From contig JAECUM010000809.1 in the NCBI GenBank assembly GCA_016617855.1, positions 105,206 through 169,205 on the forward strand: a stretch of 64,000 bases of DNA, in the 5' to 3' direction. This document shows, one piece after another, positions 54,785 to 64,000 of the stretch (position 1 is its first letter; each line of letters begins with the position of its first letter). This DNA is from Megalonaias nervosa. Lineage: Eukaryota > Mollusca > Bivalvia > Unionida > Unionidae. The position numbers and the translations under genes were made by a program. The notes beneath the pieces were generated by a model. The model did not search any database. It was not told where the DNA came from and saw nothing but the letters and a program-made list of their open reading frames with translations.

Positions 54785-57611
54785 CTGCAAGTAATCAACC
54801 TAAATATTCAACACATCCTCTCTAAACTGAATGAGAGTTAGTTAATATTACAGCAAACTAGATCAGTCAATATTCTTGGTCTATGGGAAACCTTTTTTTT
54901 GGATGATACTGATGATTTGGATCTCCAAATACAGGGATTCAACTTTGAAAGAAAAGATAGGGAATCCATGGGTGGTGGGGTATTCTTCTCTATGTAGACA
55001 GTGCCATTAGTTATAACGGACATGTTGATCTAGAGAATATTGGGGTAGAGAGTATCTGGATCGAGGTAACCCTTGCCCAATCAAAGCCAATACTCTTATG
55101 TTCAGTTTACAGGCCACTTCGTTCCACAGCTGATTGGATTGATAGATCTGAGTTGCAAATTCAAAAGGCATTACTAAAGGAAGATATAGAAACTATCATA
55201 TTAGGTGATTTTAACATTGGCTACATGAAAACTCCACCATTAACATGGATAAGTAACTTTAAAACTTACAACTTTACTCAATTAATTAACACCCCAACTA
55301 CAGTAACAGATAAAAGTGCTACTATCATTGATCTTGTCTATACTAATAAACCTGAAAACATAAGTGAAATTAATGTGCCAGTGTATGCACTGAGTGACCA
55401 CTACCCAACCTGTATAACTAGATATGTTCTGAAATCATCTAACAATGGTCAACACATTGAAATACAATACAGGGACTTTAGACAGTTTGATGAGGAAATG
55501 TTCTTAAATGATTTAGTTTGCAAACCCTTTCAATCAGTCTGCAATATAGCTGATGTCAACACTGCCTTAGACAAATAGTATTGGATGTTCAATGCAACCT
55601 TAGACAAGCATGCCCCAATTAAAACAAAAAGGGTTAAACACCAACTTACACCCAGTGGATTACCCCTGAGATCAATGAGGCTAGACACCTGAGAGATAAT
55701 TTCCACAAGAAAAAAGACATGAAAAGCTATAGAAAGTGGAGGAGTAAAGCTAAGCTCCTGATAGACAAGGCAAAAGAGAATTACTATAATCACACTATTG
55801 ATGAAAGTAAGAGTACCAAGTCATTGTGGAAGTATCTAAAAGAGCTGAACCCACCCAAGAACAGTTGTTTTCCCCCTAGACTTAAGCAAAATGAGGATAT
55901 AGCAACATCTGTGCATGACATTGTGGAAATGTTCAACATTAAGCATCTCCAGTAACAGTATTCAGAACCAGACTAACATCCCATTTGAACTTGATGCTCT
56001 TCTGTCATTTATAAGAGCTAAAATTCCTGATGAAAATTATTATTCCGTAGCTAATGTTAGTGAAGCTGATGTTTTTGATATGCTAATTAAGGTGAATATT
56101 AATAAATCCTCTGGATTGGATGGTATTGGTCCATGAATTCTTAAAATTTGCTGCACCAGTAATAATAAAGTCATTAACGCATATCACAGACTTAAGTATA
56201 ATGAGTGGTAATTTTACAGAAACACTGAAATGTGCAAAGGTTACACCTATCTTTAAGAAAGGAGAAAAGGAGGATCCAGGGAATTACAGACCAATATCAA
56301 TTCTACCTGTATTGTCAAAATTATTTGAAAAGCATGTAGCCATTCAGGTTGATAAATTTTTTGAATACTCTCTATTTTGATGAAGCACAATCAGGATTTA
56401 GAAAGTACTACTCGTACCAAACAGAACTTACCAAATTAATTGATATTTGGCTGAAGGAAATGGATAATGGACATATGACTGAGATTGTTTTCCTTGACTT
56501 CAAGAAAGCCTTTGATCTTGTTGATCATGAAATTCTGCAGCAAAAGTTGAACTGTTACAGGTTTGACAATCCTTCTTTAAACTGGTTTAGATCATACCTA
56601 AACCAAAGGTCTCAACAAGTAAACATTGGCAATATTAGCTCTTAGACTTGCACTATTCATTCAGGGGTCCCTCAAGGCTCAGTTTTAGGTCCTCTCCTCT
56701 TCCTTATCTATATCAAAGATCTACCATTAAATAATGAATCTACAAATACTGATTTGTTTGCAGACAATGCAACATTGTATACATCTAGTTCCGATACTGG
56801 AGATATCCAAATGAGATTAAACTCGGACCTTATTAGAGTCCAAAACTGGGCACAACAAAATAGGATGGTAATTAATGAACGTAAAACAAAATGTACGATT
56901 TTGGGGACATCACAAAAGCTACACAAGTCAGGGAACCCAGAACTATCTCTTCCAATAAATAATCATCCGTTAGAAAATGGAAACTCGCAATCTATACTAC
57001 AAGTCATATATTCTTCCAACAATGGATTATTGTTCAAATGTATAGGGAAACTGTGCTAAATCTGAGCTTGACAGGATTTATAAACTTCAGAAATGAGCAG
57101 CACACATAATTTTAGATCATCTATTGATCATCCCTCAAAAGCATTGTTTATGGAACTCAAATGATTCACAATATGACAGGAAGATTTTCACAAGGCAGTT
57201 CTTGTATATAAATGTCTACATGGAACTGTACCAGAGTATCATTAGGACTTATTCGGACCTTTTTCAACACAATGCCAGTTGAGATCAATGTCACATGGAA
57301 ACCTTCTAGCACCAAAACCAGGAACAGAGAAATCTGAAAGGAGCTTCCAATACTCTGGTACAGTTCTGTGGAACAAGCTTCCACTACATGTAAAATCTGC
57401 TGAAAATATTAGAGTATTTAAGAAGAGATATCATGAACATGTATGTGTTTCTAATAGATAATGAAATTTAGTATTTTAATACTAAAAATGTTTAAATAAA
57501 CAGTAATTATTGCTATCTTCATATAATGTGCATTGTTATACTCTCCTTAAGAGGGCCTCAAGGGAGAATAGTCCTTTTGGACTAATGAGTCACCCTCTAT
57601 AAATAAAGCAT

Positions 57612-57660
<49 letters not shown>
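54785..57660 (+). mobile_element. LINE (CR1/L2-like) with endonuclease and RT, decayed
   Basis: Endonuclease: ILGDFNIGY (~55,200), ALSDHYPTC (~55,390). RT: TPIFKKGEKEDPGNYRPISI (~56,245), QSGFRKYYSYQTE, VFLDFKKAFDLVDHEIL (~56,490), [16 protein letters not shown] (~56,665) and FADNATLY (~56,755), where the second catalytic Asp is Asn. C-terminal YHEHVCVSNR (~57,430). At least five frame breaks. The (ATT)n tract at 57,617-57,660 is the likely 3' tail. Confidence 0.8.
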
Positions 57661-57662
<2 letters not shown>

Positions 57663-57831
57663 AAAACATCTAAGCATTGCAGACCATCACATCTACAAAC
57701 TTCCCATGCCCAACCTGTAACATCCTGTGTGTTTCTAGCTTTGGATTCAGGAGCCACATTTGTAGTTACCATGGTCAGCATAACTTGTGTCATCATCAGA
57801 CATGATGGACAACTGAAGAAGACGAAGAATG

Positions 57832-57932
57832 CTTAATGTCCCTTTATGCCTTGCTCCTTAATGTCCCTTTATGCCTTGCTCCTTAATGTCCCTTTATGCC
57901 TTACTCCTTAATGTCCCTTTATGGCTTGTTTC
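57832..57932. repeat. 25-bp tandem repeat, four copies
   Basis: Unit CCTTAATGTCCCTTTATGCCTTGCT; the last copy is diverged. Confidence 0.9.
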
Positions 57933-58084
57933 ATACACAACAATCTACAAAATAAATAATAAAGAGTGTTTGAAAAATTAAAGGCAGTTGGTGTTGTTCC
58001 ATGGGGTTACTTTTACCTTGATATTTGAGAGATTGGGGCAAAGCTAATTAAGCACTGCCAAATTTTTGCTAAATCAATCAATTC

Positions 58085-58310
58085 AAAAGATTAAAAACAC
58101 TTGCCCCATAACAAACTATCTCAAGGTCATAAATTAACAACACTAACCCAATGATAAACTATTTCAAGGTCATCAACAATACTAACCCTTTAATGAACTA
58201 TGCCAAGGTCATCAATTAACAACACTAAGCCCATAATAAATTATGTCAAATTCATTAATTAACAACACTAACCAAATTATAAACTATATCAAATTCAGTT
58301 AACAACACCA
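58085..58310. repeat. ~45-bp degenerate tandem repeat
   Basis: Units with AACAACACTAACCCA..ATAAACTAT.TCAAGGTCAT in about five irregular copies. Confidence 0.75.
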
Positions 58311-58329
58311 ACCCAAGAAACACCATCTA

Positions 58330-58515
58330 TCTCATCTATACATGTCCATACACCACACAATCTCATCTCTACATGTCCATACACCACACTATCTCATCTC
58401 TACATGTCCATACACCATACTATCTCATCTATACATATCCATACACCACACTATCCCATCTATACATGTATATGTACCACATTAGCTCATCCATACATGT
58501 CTATGTACCACATTA
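58330..58515. repeat. ~32-bp tandem repeat
   Basis: Units of ATCTCATCTCTACATGTCCA plus TACACCACACT, about six copies, diverging to the right. Confidence 0.85.
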
Positions 58516-58689
58516 CCCTCTGCATGTGATTAAAATTAGGAAATCCATGGTCTATCTGCAATTGTAGCAAACCTCACTGTAAAGCAATTCATTATAATGG
58601 TACCTTTTATGGCATGGTTACATTCATGAATCCCAATTTATTAGGTAGTGCTAAAATGATATATATATAACACATCTCATTGTAAGGTG

Positions 58690-59140
58690 ATCTCATTGTG
58701 TATGCCTTTACTTCCATTGAAAGCATTATAATGAGGGTTTGCATCTTGATTTCCATGGACATCATTATAAAGAGGGAGCAAAATTTGACATGCATCAGCA
58801 GCATTATTACAAGGGAGTATACCCTGACTTCCTTGGGCATCATTATAACGAGGGAGTACACTTCAACTTCCATGGGCATCACTATAATGAGGGAGGATAC
58901 CCTGACTTCCATAGACATCACTGTAATGAGGGAGGATACCCTGACTTCCATAGACATCACTGTAATGAGGGAGTACACTTCAACTTCCATGGAGAGCATT
59001 ATAATGAGGGAGTATAATGTATCTCATTATAAGGTTATCTCATCCATGATGGAGTATACCTTGACTTCCATGGACAGCATTATAATGAGGGTGTACACTT
59101 AAACTTCATGGACAGTATTATATTGAGTATACAATGACTT
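58690..59140. repeat. ~50-60-bp minisatellite
   Basis: Repeated TGACTTCCATGGACATCA and TTATAATGAGGGAG words in eight or so units. It produces spurious overlapping ORFs on both strands. Confidence 0.85.
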
Positions 59141-59379
59141 ACGTGGATAACATTATAAGGAAGGAGGATTGTATTAATTACAATAACAATAAAAGTTATA
59201 ATAATATCATCTTAATTTAGTAGGACTGACTCTGTAAAGCTTTTATACATTAATCTCTGTTGTTGCCTAAATTACCTGGAAATTAGGGTCAGAATAATTT
59301 GTTCTGCTTATGATTTCAAGCAGACAGAGTCTTGTACCACCAGGCGTTACTAATGACTCTTTGAGATTTCTGCCATGAG

Positions 59380-60600
59380 AGTTCAATGACACCTGGATTG
59401 ACCAGGTCTGTTCTCTTTGAGAACTCTGACATACAAGTTCACTGGTTCAATCAGACCTGTTCTTTTAGAGCTCTCTGAAATAAGAATTCACTGGTATCCA
59501 GTGCAACCTAGACCTGTTCTCTTTGAAACATTTGCCATAAGAGTTAATTGGTACCTAATTCAAGCAGACTTCTTGAATTACTCTTTGAGCTGTCTGCTGG
59601 GGTGGGGGAGGGAGAGGCCAGCCCTCCAAAAACAAGCATGAAACAACCAGAACATTTTCTAGAGTAAGTTTCTTCACAGTTAGATGGTTAAAATTATGCT
59701 GAGGACATGCTGAAAACAAAGAAGCTTCTGTAGGCTTTGCCCCCTCAGATCTCTTGCCTACTTGTTTACACCCCTACACCCCTCAGAATGATGTTTCTCA
59801 ACCTGCTACACTCTGCCACAAGAGTTCACTGGTACCTTGTTTAGCCAGACCTTTGGAATGACTTCTTGAGATCTCTGCCATATTGCATCATTGGTACTTG
59901 GTTCAGTCAGGCCTCCTGAGTGACTGCTTGAGATCTCTGCCTCAAGAGTTCACTGATACCTTGTTTGACCAGACTTTTCGAATGACTTCTTGAGATCTTT
60001 GCCATAAGACTTCACTGGTACTTGTTCAGTCAGGTCTCTTGAGTGACTGCTTGAGCTCTCTGCCATAAGACTTCACAGGTACTTGTTCAGTCAGGCCTCT
60101 TGAGTGACTGCTTGAGCTCTCTGCCATGAGACTTCACAGGTACTTGTTCAGTCAGGCCTCTTGAGTAACTGCTTGAGCTCTCTGCCATAAGACTGCACAG
60201 GTACTTGTTCAGTCAGGCCTCTTGAGTGACTGCTTGAGTTCTCTGCCATAAGACTTCACTGGTACTTGTTCGGTCAGGCCTCTTGAGTGACTGCTTGAGC
60301 TCTCTGCCCTAAGACTTCACTGGTACTTGTTCAGTCAGGCCTCTTGAGTGACTGCTTGAGCTCTCTGCCCTAAGACTTCACTGGTACTTGTTCGGTCAGG
60401 CCTCTTGAGTGACTGCTTGAGCTCTCTGCCATAAGACTTCACAGGTACTTGTTCAGTCAGGCCTCTTGAGTGACTGCTTGAGCCCTCTGCCATAAAAGTT
60501 TGCTAATACCTTGTTTAGCCAGACCTTTAGAATGACTTCTTGAGACCTCTGCCATATGACATCACTGGTACTTAGTTCAATCTTGAGTGGTCCCTTGATA
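59380..60600. repeat. 61-bp minisatellite array
   Basis: Core array at about 60,035-60,500 with a 61-bp unit (CTTGAGTGACTGCTTGAGCT, CTCTGCCATAAGACTTCACA, GGTACTTGTTCAGTCAGGCC). At least seven tight copies are present; diverged units extend left to ~59,380 and right to ~60,600. Confidence 0.95.
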
Positions 60601-60949
60601 TCTAGTCTACTGACAACGTGTGTCAGAAAGTGGTTCCTTGATGTCTAATCTATCTGACAAATTATGTCTGTATATCAGAATGTGGTTCCCTGATATCTAG
60701 TCTGTTTGATAATGTCTGTGTATCAGAAAGTTCTGGTTCAGAAACAGAAAGTCACATTATGAGGAGTAGTGCTGAAATCAGTCTCAGTTTTTCCTTAAAT
60801 TCTCAAAGCTTTCCCTCAAATTGTGTTTTACTATCTTGCTAATGATATTTCTGAAAATATTGGGATATTTGTGTGAAATAGATCAAATACAAACCAACAA
60901 AAAAGAACTCTCCAGTGTTACAGTTGCACACCTTGGAGTCCTATTTTTC

Positions 60950-61490
60950 TTATCAATACAAGTTGAGGATCAAAGATGTACACCTGATAGTCCTTTTGTT
61001 CATGAAATATGGGTTGAGGATTAAAGTTGTACACCTGAGAGTCCCTTTGTTCTTGAAATACAGGTTGAGTATTAAAGTAGTACATCTGAGAGTCTGTTAG
61101 TTCTTGAAATACAAGTTGAAGATTAATTATGTTGTACACCTGGGAGCCATTTTGTTCTTGAAATATACAAGCTGAGGATCAAAGATGTACACCAGTGAGT
61201 CCTTTTGGTTTTGAAATACAAGTTGAGGATCAAAGATGTACACCTGAGAGTCCTTTTGTTCTTGAAATACAAGTTGAAGATTAAATGTTGTACACCTGGG
61301 AGTCCTTTTGTTCTTGAAATACAAGATGAGGATCAAAGATGTACAACTGAGAGTCCTTTTGTTCTTGAAATATTGGTTGAGGATTAAAGTTGTACACTTG
61401 AGAATCCTTAGTAATGTTGAAATATGAGTTGAGAATTGAAGCTGTACACCTGGGAATCATTTTGTTCTTGAAATATGAATTGAGGAATTC
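60950..61490. repeat. ~52-62-bp minisatellite array
   Basis: About nine units built on TGTACACCTGAGAGTCCTTT, TGTTCTTGAAATACAAGTTG and AGGATCAAAGA. Open in several frames on both strands, hence the repeat-rich ORFs. Confidence 0.92.
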
Positions 61491-61569
61491 CTACAATTTG
61501 GTGAAAACCTAAAGTTATCCTCAGATGTAAAACAAGACTATTTGCAGGAAAATGCAGGATATTAAAATT

Positions 61570-61860
61570 GTATTTTGGTTAGAGTGTCTGCCTCGGATGT
61601 AGGTTTTCACAGGTTTGAACCCTGGCCAAGTCATACCAAAGACTAATAAAAATAGTACTTGCAGCTGCCTTGCTTGGTGGTCAGCATTAAGAGGTTAGTG
61701 TGAGGACTGGTCAGCCTGGTGTCAGGATAATGTGACTGGGTGGGACATGATGCCACATGTCTGTGGCATGATGCCCCAGTGCTTGACATCACTATCAACT
61801 GCCACACTGCAGATGTCATAGTGATATGGATCCAATTGTTAAAACTACATTAAAAATCCA
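61570..61860 (+). repeat. tRNA-derived SINE, second family
   Basis: Head with A-box-like GGTTAGAGTGTCTGCC (~61,578) and B box GGTTTGAACCCTGG (61,612-61,625), then a conserved-looking body (GGACTGGTCAGCCTGGTGTC; GTGACTGGGTGGGACATGATG). Differs from the SINE at 32,860. I have the impression of a body common in bivalve and gastropod genomes, but this was not checked. Confidence 0.75.
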
Positions 61861-62386
61861 AAAACACACACATGACTGTGTTTTGGTCATTAATACTTGT
61901 ATAATTTTTAGTGGACCATTCATGATTCTAAACCACACAATAAAAAGATATTGAAAAATTTAATGTTTAAGAAGAAATTGTAAATTGTTTAGTGAAACCA
62001 GGGTCAGGTGTCCTGCATTAAAAAAATAATTAGAAATAACTTCAACAATTTTAAGCATGTCAAAGAAATAACAGATAGTGATAATACACTGTACGTGCAC
62101 AAAGGTGAAGAAAATACAATAACACCTGAAATATGACAAATTATTTAAAAATTATGGTTCACACATGTAAGATATTTTCTTTAAAACTTCACACACGTTT
62201 TGCTGGTTTAACATGTGTATGCAAAGACTTTGTATCCTTGCTCCAGAATCTTTTATACTACTGATAAACTGTTCAGTATTGGGTTTTGGAAGTTTCATGT
62301 GACTTTGTATGATTGATCTTAAGGTATTTGACCCATGATTTTGGTCAAAAAGTTCTTTCATGTACTGTATAAATTTGCCTATAAGA

Positions 62387-62554
62387 CAAGTCCAACTGCA
62401 AACTGCACAGACCTAGATCTGCTGTCGCATAATGCACTAGCAGATCTGGGTCTGTGCAGTTTGTTAGGAATAATCAGTAGAACATATAGACTCTGATCTG
62501 CAGTTGCATTATGCTATGGTGGATCATGATCTTTGTTACTTGCAGTTTGACTTG
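62387..62554. repeat. MITE-like inverted-repeat element, second copy
   Basis: Ends CAAGTCCAACTGCAAACTG and ACTTGCAGTTTGACTTG are inverted complements; internal GCAGATCTGGGTCTGTGCAG pairs with the left arm. Same family as 42,504-42,688. Confidence 0.7.
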
Positions 62555-62649
62555 ATACATATGAGTATGTATAGTATTCTGACATATCACAGTTTATGCA
62601 TTTGTAAATAAGTAATGCTTTACGAATGCATATTTGGTGACTCATTTTG

Positions 62650-62845
62650 AGCAAGATGGTGTGTTAAAAGGGGCATCCAAAATTAAGATGGTGTGTCAAA
62701 AGGAGCGTCCAAATTAAGGTTCATCAAAAGAGGCGTCCAAATTAAGATGGTGTGTCAAAAGGGGCATCCAAATTAAGATGGTGTGTTAAAAGGGGCATCC
62801 AATATTAAGATGGTGCATCAAAACGGGAGTCCAAATTAAGCAACG
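62650..62845. repeat. ~31-bp tandem repeat
   Basis: Units AAGATGGTGTGTCAAAAGGG plus GCATCCAAATT, six copies. Confidence 0.9.
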
Positions 62846-63014
62846 AGGTTGCTTCTGAATATTGCTTATTCTTACTAACTGGCTTCTATTACAGTTTCTG
62901 ATTGAAGCTAGTTAGTGCCATGTTTAAATCAATTTTTTTTATCTCTAATTACAACTTACTTATCTTGTAATTACAAGACAACAGCTTTCTCATAATTACA
63001 GCTTACTATCTTAC

Positions 63015-63132
63015 AGATTCATTTGCTACAAAGACCTAAGCCTCACTGAGGATTCATTTGCTGCAAAGACCTAAGCCTCACTGAGGATTCATTTGCTACA
63101 AAGACCTAAGCCTCACTGAGGATTCATTTGCC
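63015..63132. repeat. 46-bp tandem repeat, about three copies
   Basis: Unit GATTCATTTGCTACAAAGAC plus CTAAGCCTCACTGAG, nearly identical copies. Confidence 0.9.
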
Positions 63133-63682
63133 AAGCACTTTTTTCTTTCTTTTTCTTGGCATTGTGTTCCTTTTTTTATCTCAGTGGGTATGCACAGAAA
63201 TTTAATTTCAGATTTTTTTTATTTCAGATAGACAATAAAAGAAAATCCCTATGGCATATCTGGTTTGAATTTTTTTCTTATTTTAAAGTTCTATGAACGC
63301 TTTTAAAAGGCATTTGTCACCCCAAAAAGTACAGTATTAAAGTGAGGGATTTTTAATTAAAAATTAAGTAGTTTGAGGGAATGTCAGCTTATAAAAGAAA
63401 GTGAACAATTTGTCCAGTTGTCTCATAATAATTTGTTTTCTAACTGATTATGTACTTTGCATCGACGAGTAAATCTAGTCCATTTAAACATATACATGAA
63501 AATGCATCTTGGGAGTCCAAAATCTTCAGTTTCATGATATTCTATGACTGGCTGGTTTACCAGTTTTGAAAGCCACTTGTAAACAATTTGGAAACACTAC
63601 TGAAAATCACATGCATATAACAATATACTAAAATCTAACAATATACATTGGATGCAACTTTTAAGATTCACATAGCTAACCT

Positions 63683-63687
<5 letters not shown>

Positions 63688-63759
<72 letters not shown>

Positions 63760-63798
63760 TAGCTAACCTCATTTAAGGAGAGACACTATACTGTGTGT

Positions 63799-63836
<38 letters not shown>

Positions 63837-63944
63837 TAGCTAACCTCATTTAGGGAGAGACACTATACTGTGTGTGTGTATGTGTGTGTGTGTGTGTGTG
63901 TGTGATAGCTAACCTCATTTAGGGAGAGACACTATACTGTGTGT

Positions 63945-64000
<56 letters not shown>
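63688..64000. repeat. (TG)n satellite with 47-bp interspersed unit
   Basis: TG tracts alternate with a constant segment GATAGCTAACCTCATTTAGG plus GAGAGACACTATACTG, three times, then run off the window edge. Confidence 0.95.

Noticed and set aside
58607..59102. Overlapping 92-134-codon ORFs on both strands
   Set aside because: Their protein repeats merely follow the minisatellite and are equally open in opposite frames.
59380..61490. Regular repeats that could suggest a CRISPR-like array
   Set aside because: Units are contiguous minisatellite copies without unique spacers, in a eukaryotic context.

Overview
The window is metazoan nuclear DNA made almost entirely of transposable elements, integrated virus-like DNA, and simple or tandem repeats. 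No ordinary single-copy host gene was recognised. Microsatellites, tRNA-derived SINEs, a spliced hAT-type gene, several LINEs and Ty3/gypsy elements rule out a prokaryote. The SINE families and the AT-rich, repeat-dense texture suggest a mollusc or another lophotrochozoan; this is an inference from repeat appearance and was not tested by search.

Layout. 1-6.7 kb holds simple repeats and a hAT-derived ZNF862-like gene on the minus strand (6.7-3.5 kb, at least two exons, frameshifted). 7.6-8.2 kb holds a deleted Gmr1-like Ty3/gypsy fragment. 8.2-9.9 kb holds decayed genes of an older Polinton/adintovirus-like element. 10.9-11.1 kb holds a SINE. The central feature is 12,570-27,051: a 14.5-kb Polinton/adintovirus-like (MELD-type) element. 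It has ~190-bp terminal inverted repeats and a 5-6-bp target duplication (gacat/gacata), and it splits an older reading frame. Its + strand carries a capsid block: zinc-ribbon/phospholipase A2, a family gene of unknown function, a membrane-active minor capsid candidate, major capsid protein, a basic Ala-rich protein, adenain-like protease, a phage-fibre-like protein, a two-TM protein and a jelly-roll protein with a large insertion. The packaging ATPase is on the minus strand. An accessory block (21.8-24.0 kb) with two tandem-duplicated gene pairs comes next, then a protein-primed-type DNA polymerase B that stops before motifs B and C. No integrase was found. Several genes carry frameshifts or stops, so the copy is a recent fossil, although the capsid and two-TM genes are open.

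27.7-28.7 kb holds more decayed genes (jelly-roll and minor capsid) of an older element of the same class. Together with 8.2-9.9 kb this suggests a young element nested in, or next to, an older one. 29.6-32.5 kb holds a second Gmr1-like element with the gag-protease-integrase order, followed by its reverse transcriptase in inverted orientation. 32.9-43 kb is SINEs, a hairpin, MITE-like repeats, a BED-like hAT scrap and otherwise featureless DNA. 43.3-57.7 kb is a dense pile of a LINE, a Ty3/gypsy element split by a nested LINE, a catalytically deleted RTE-like LINE and another LINE. 57.8-64 kb is a cluster of minisatellites with one SINE and one MITE-like element.

The most unusual signals lie inside the central element: a recurring short palindrome that also encodes a K-I-[S/T]-x-[D/N]-F peptide in several unrelated genes, CAAG-centred palindromes at gene starts, a ~45-bp repeat inserted in two genes, and an extra domain inside the jelly-roll gene that the older copy in the same window lacks.
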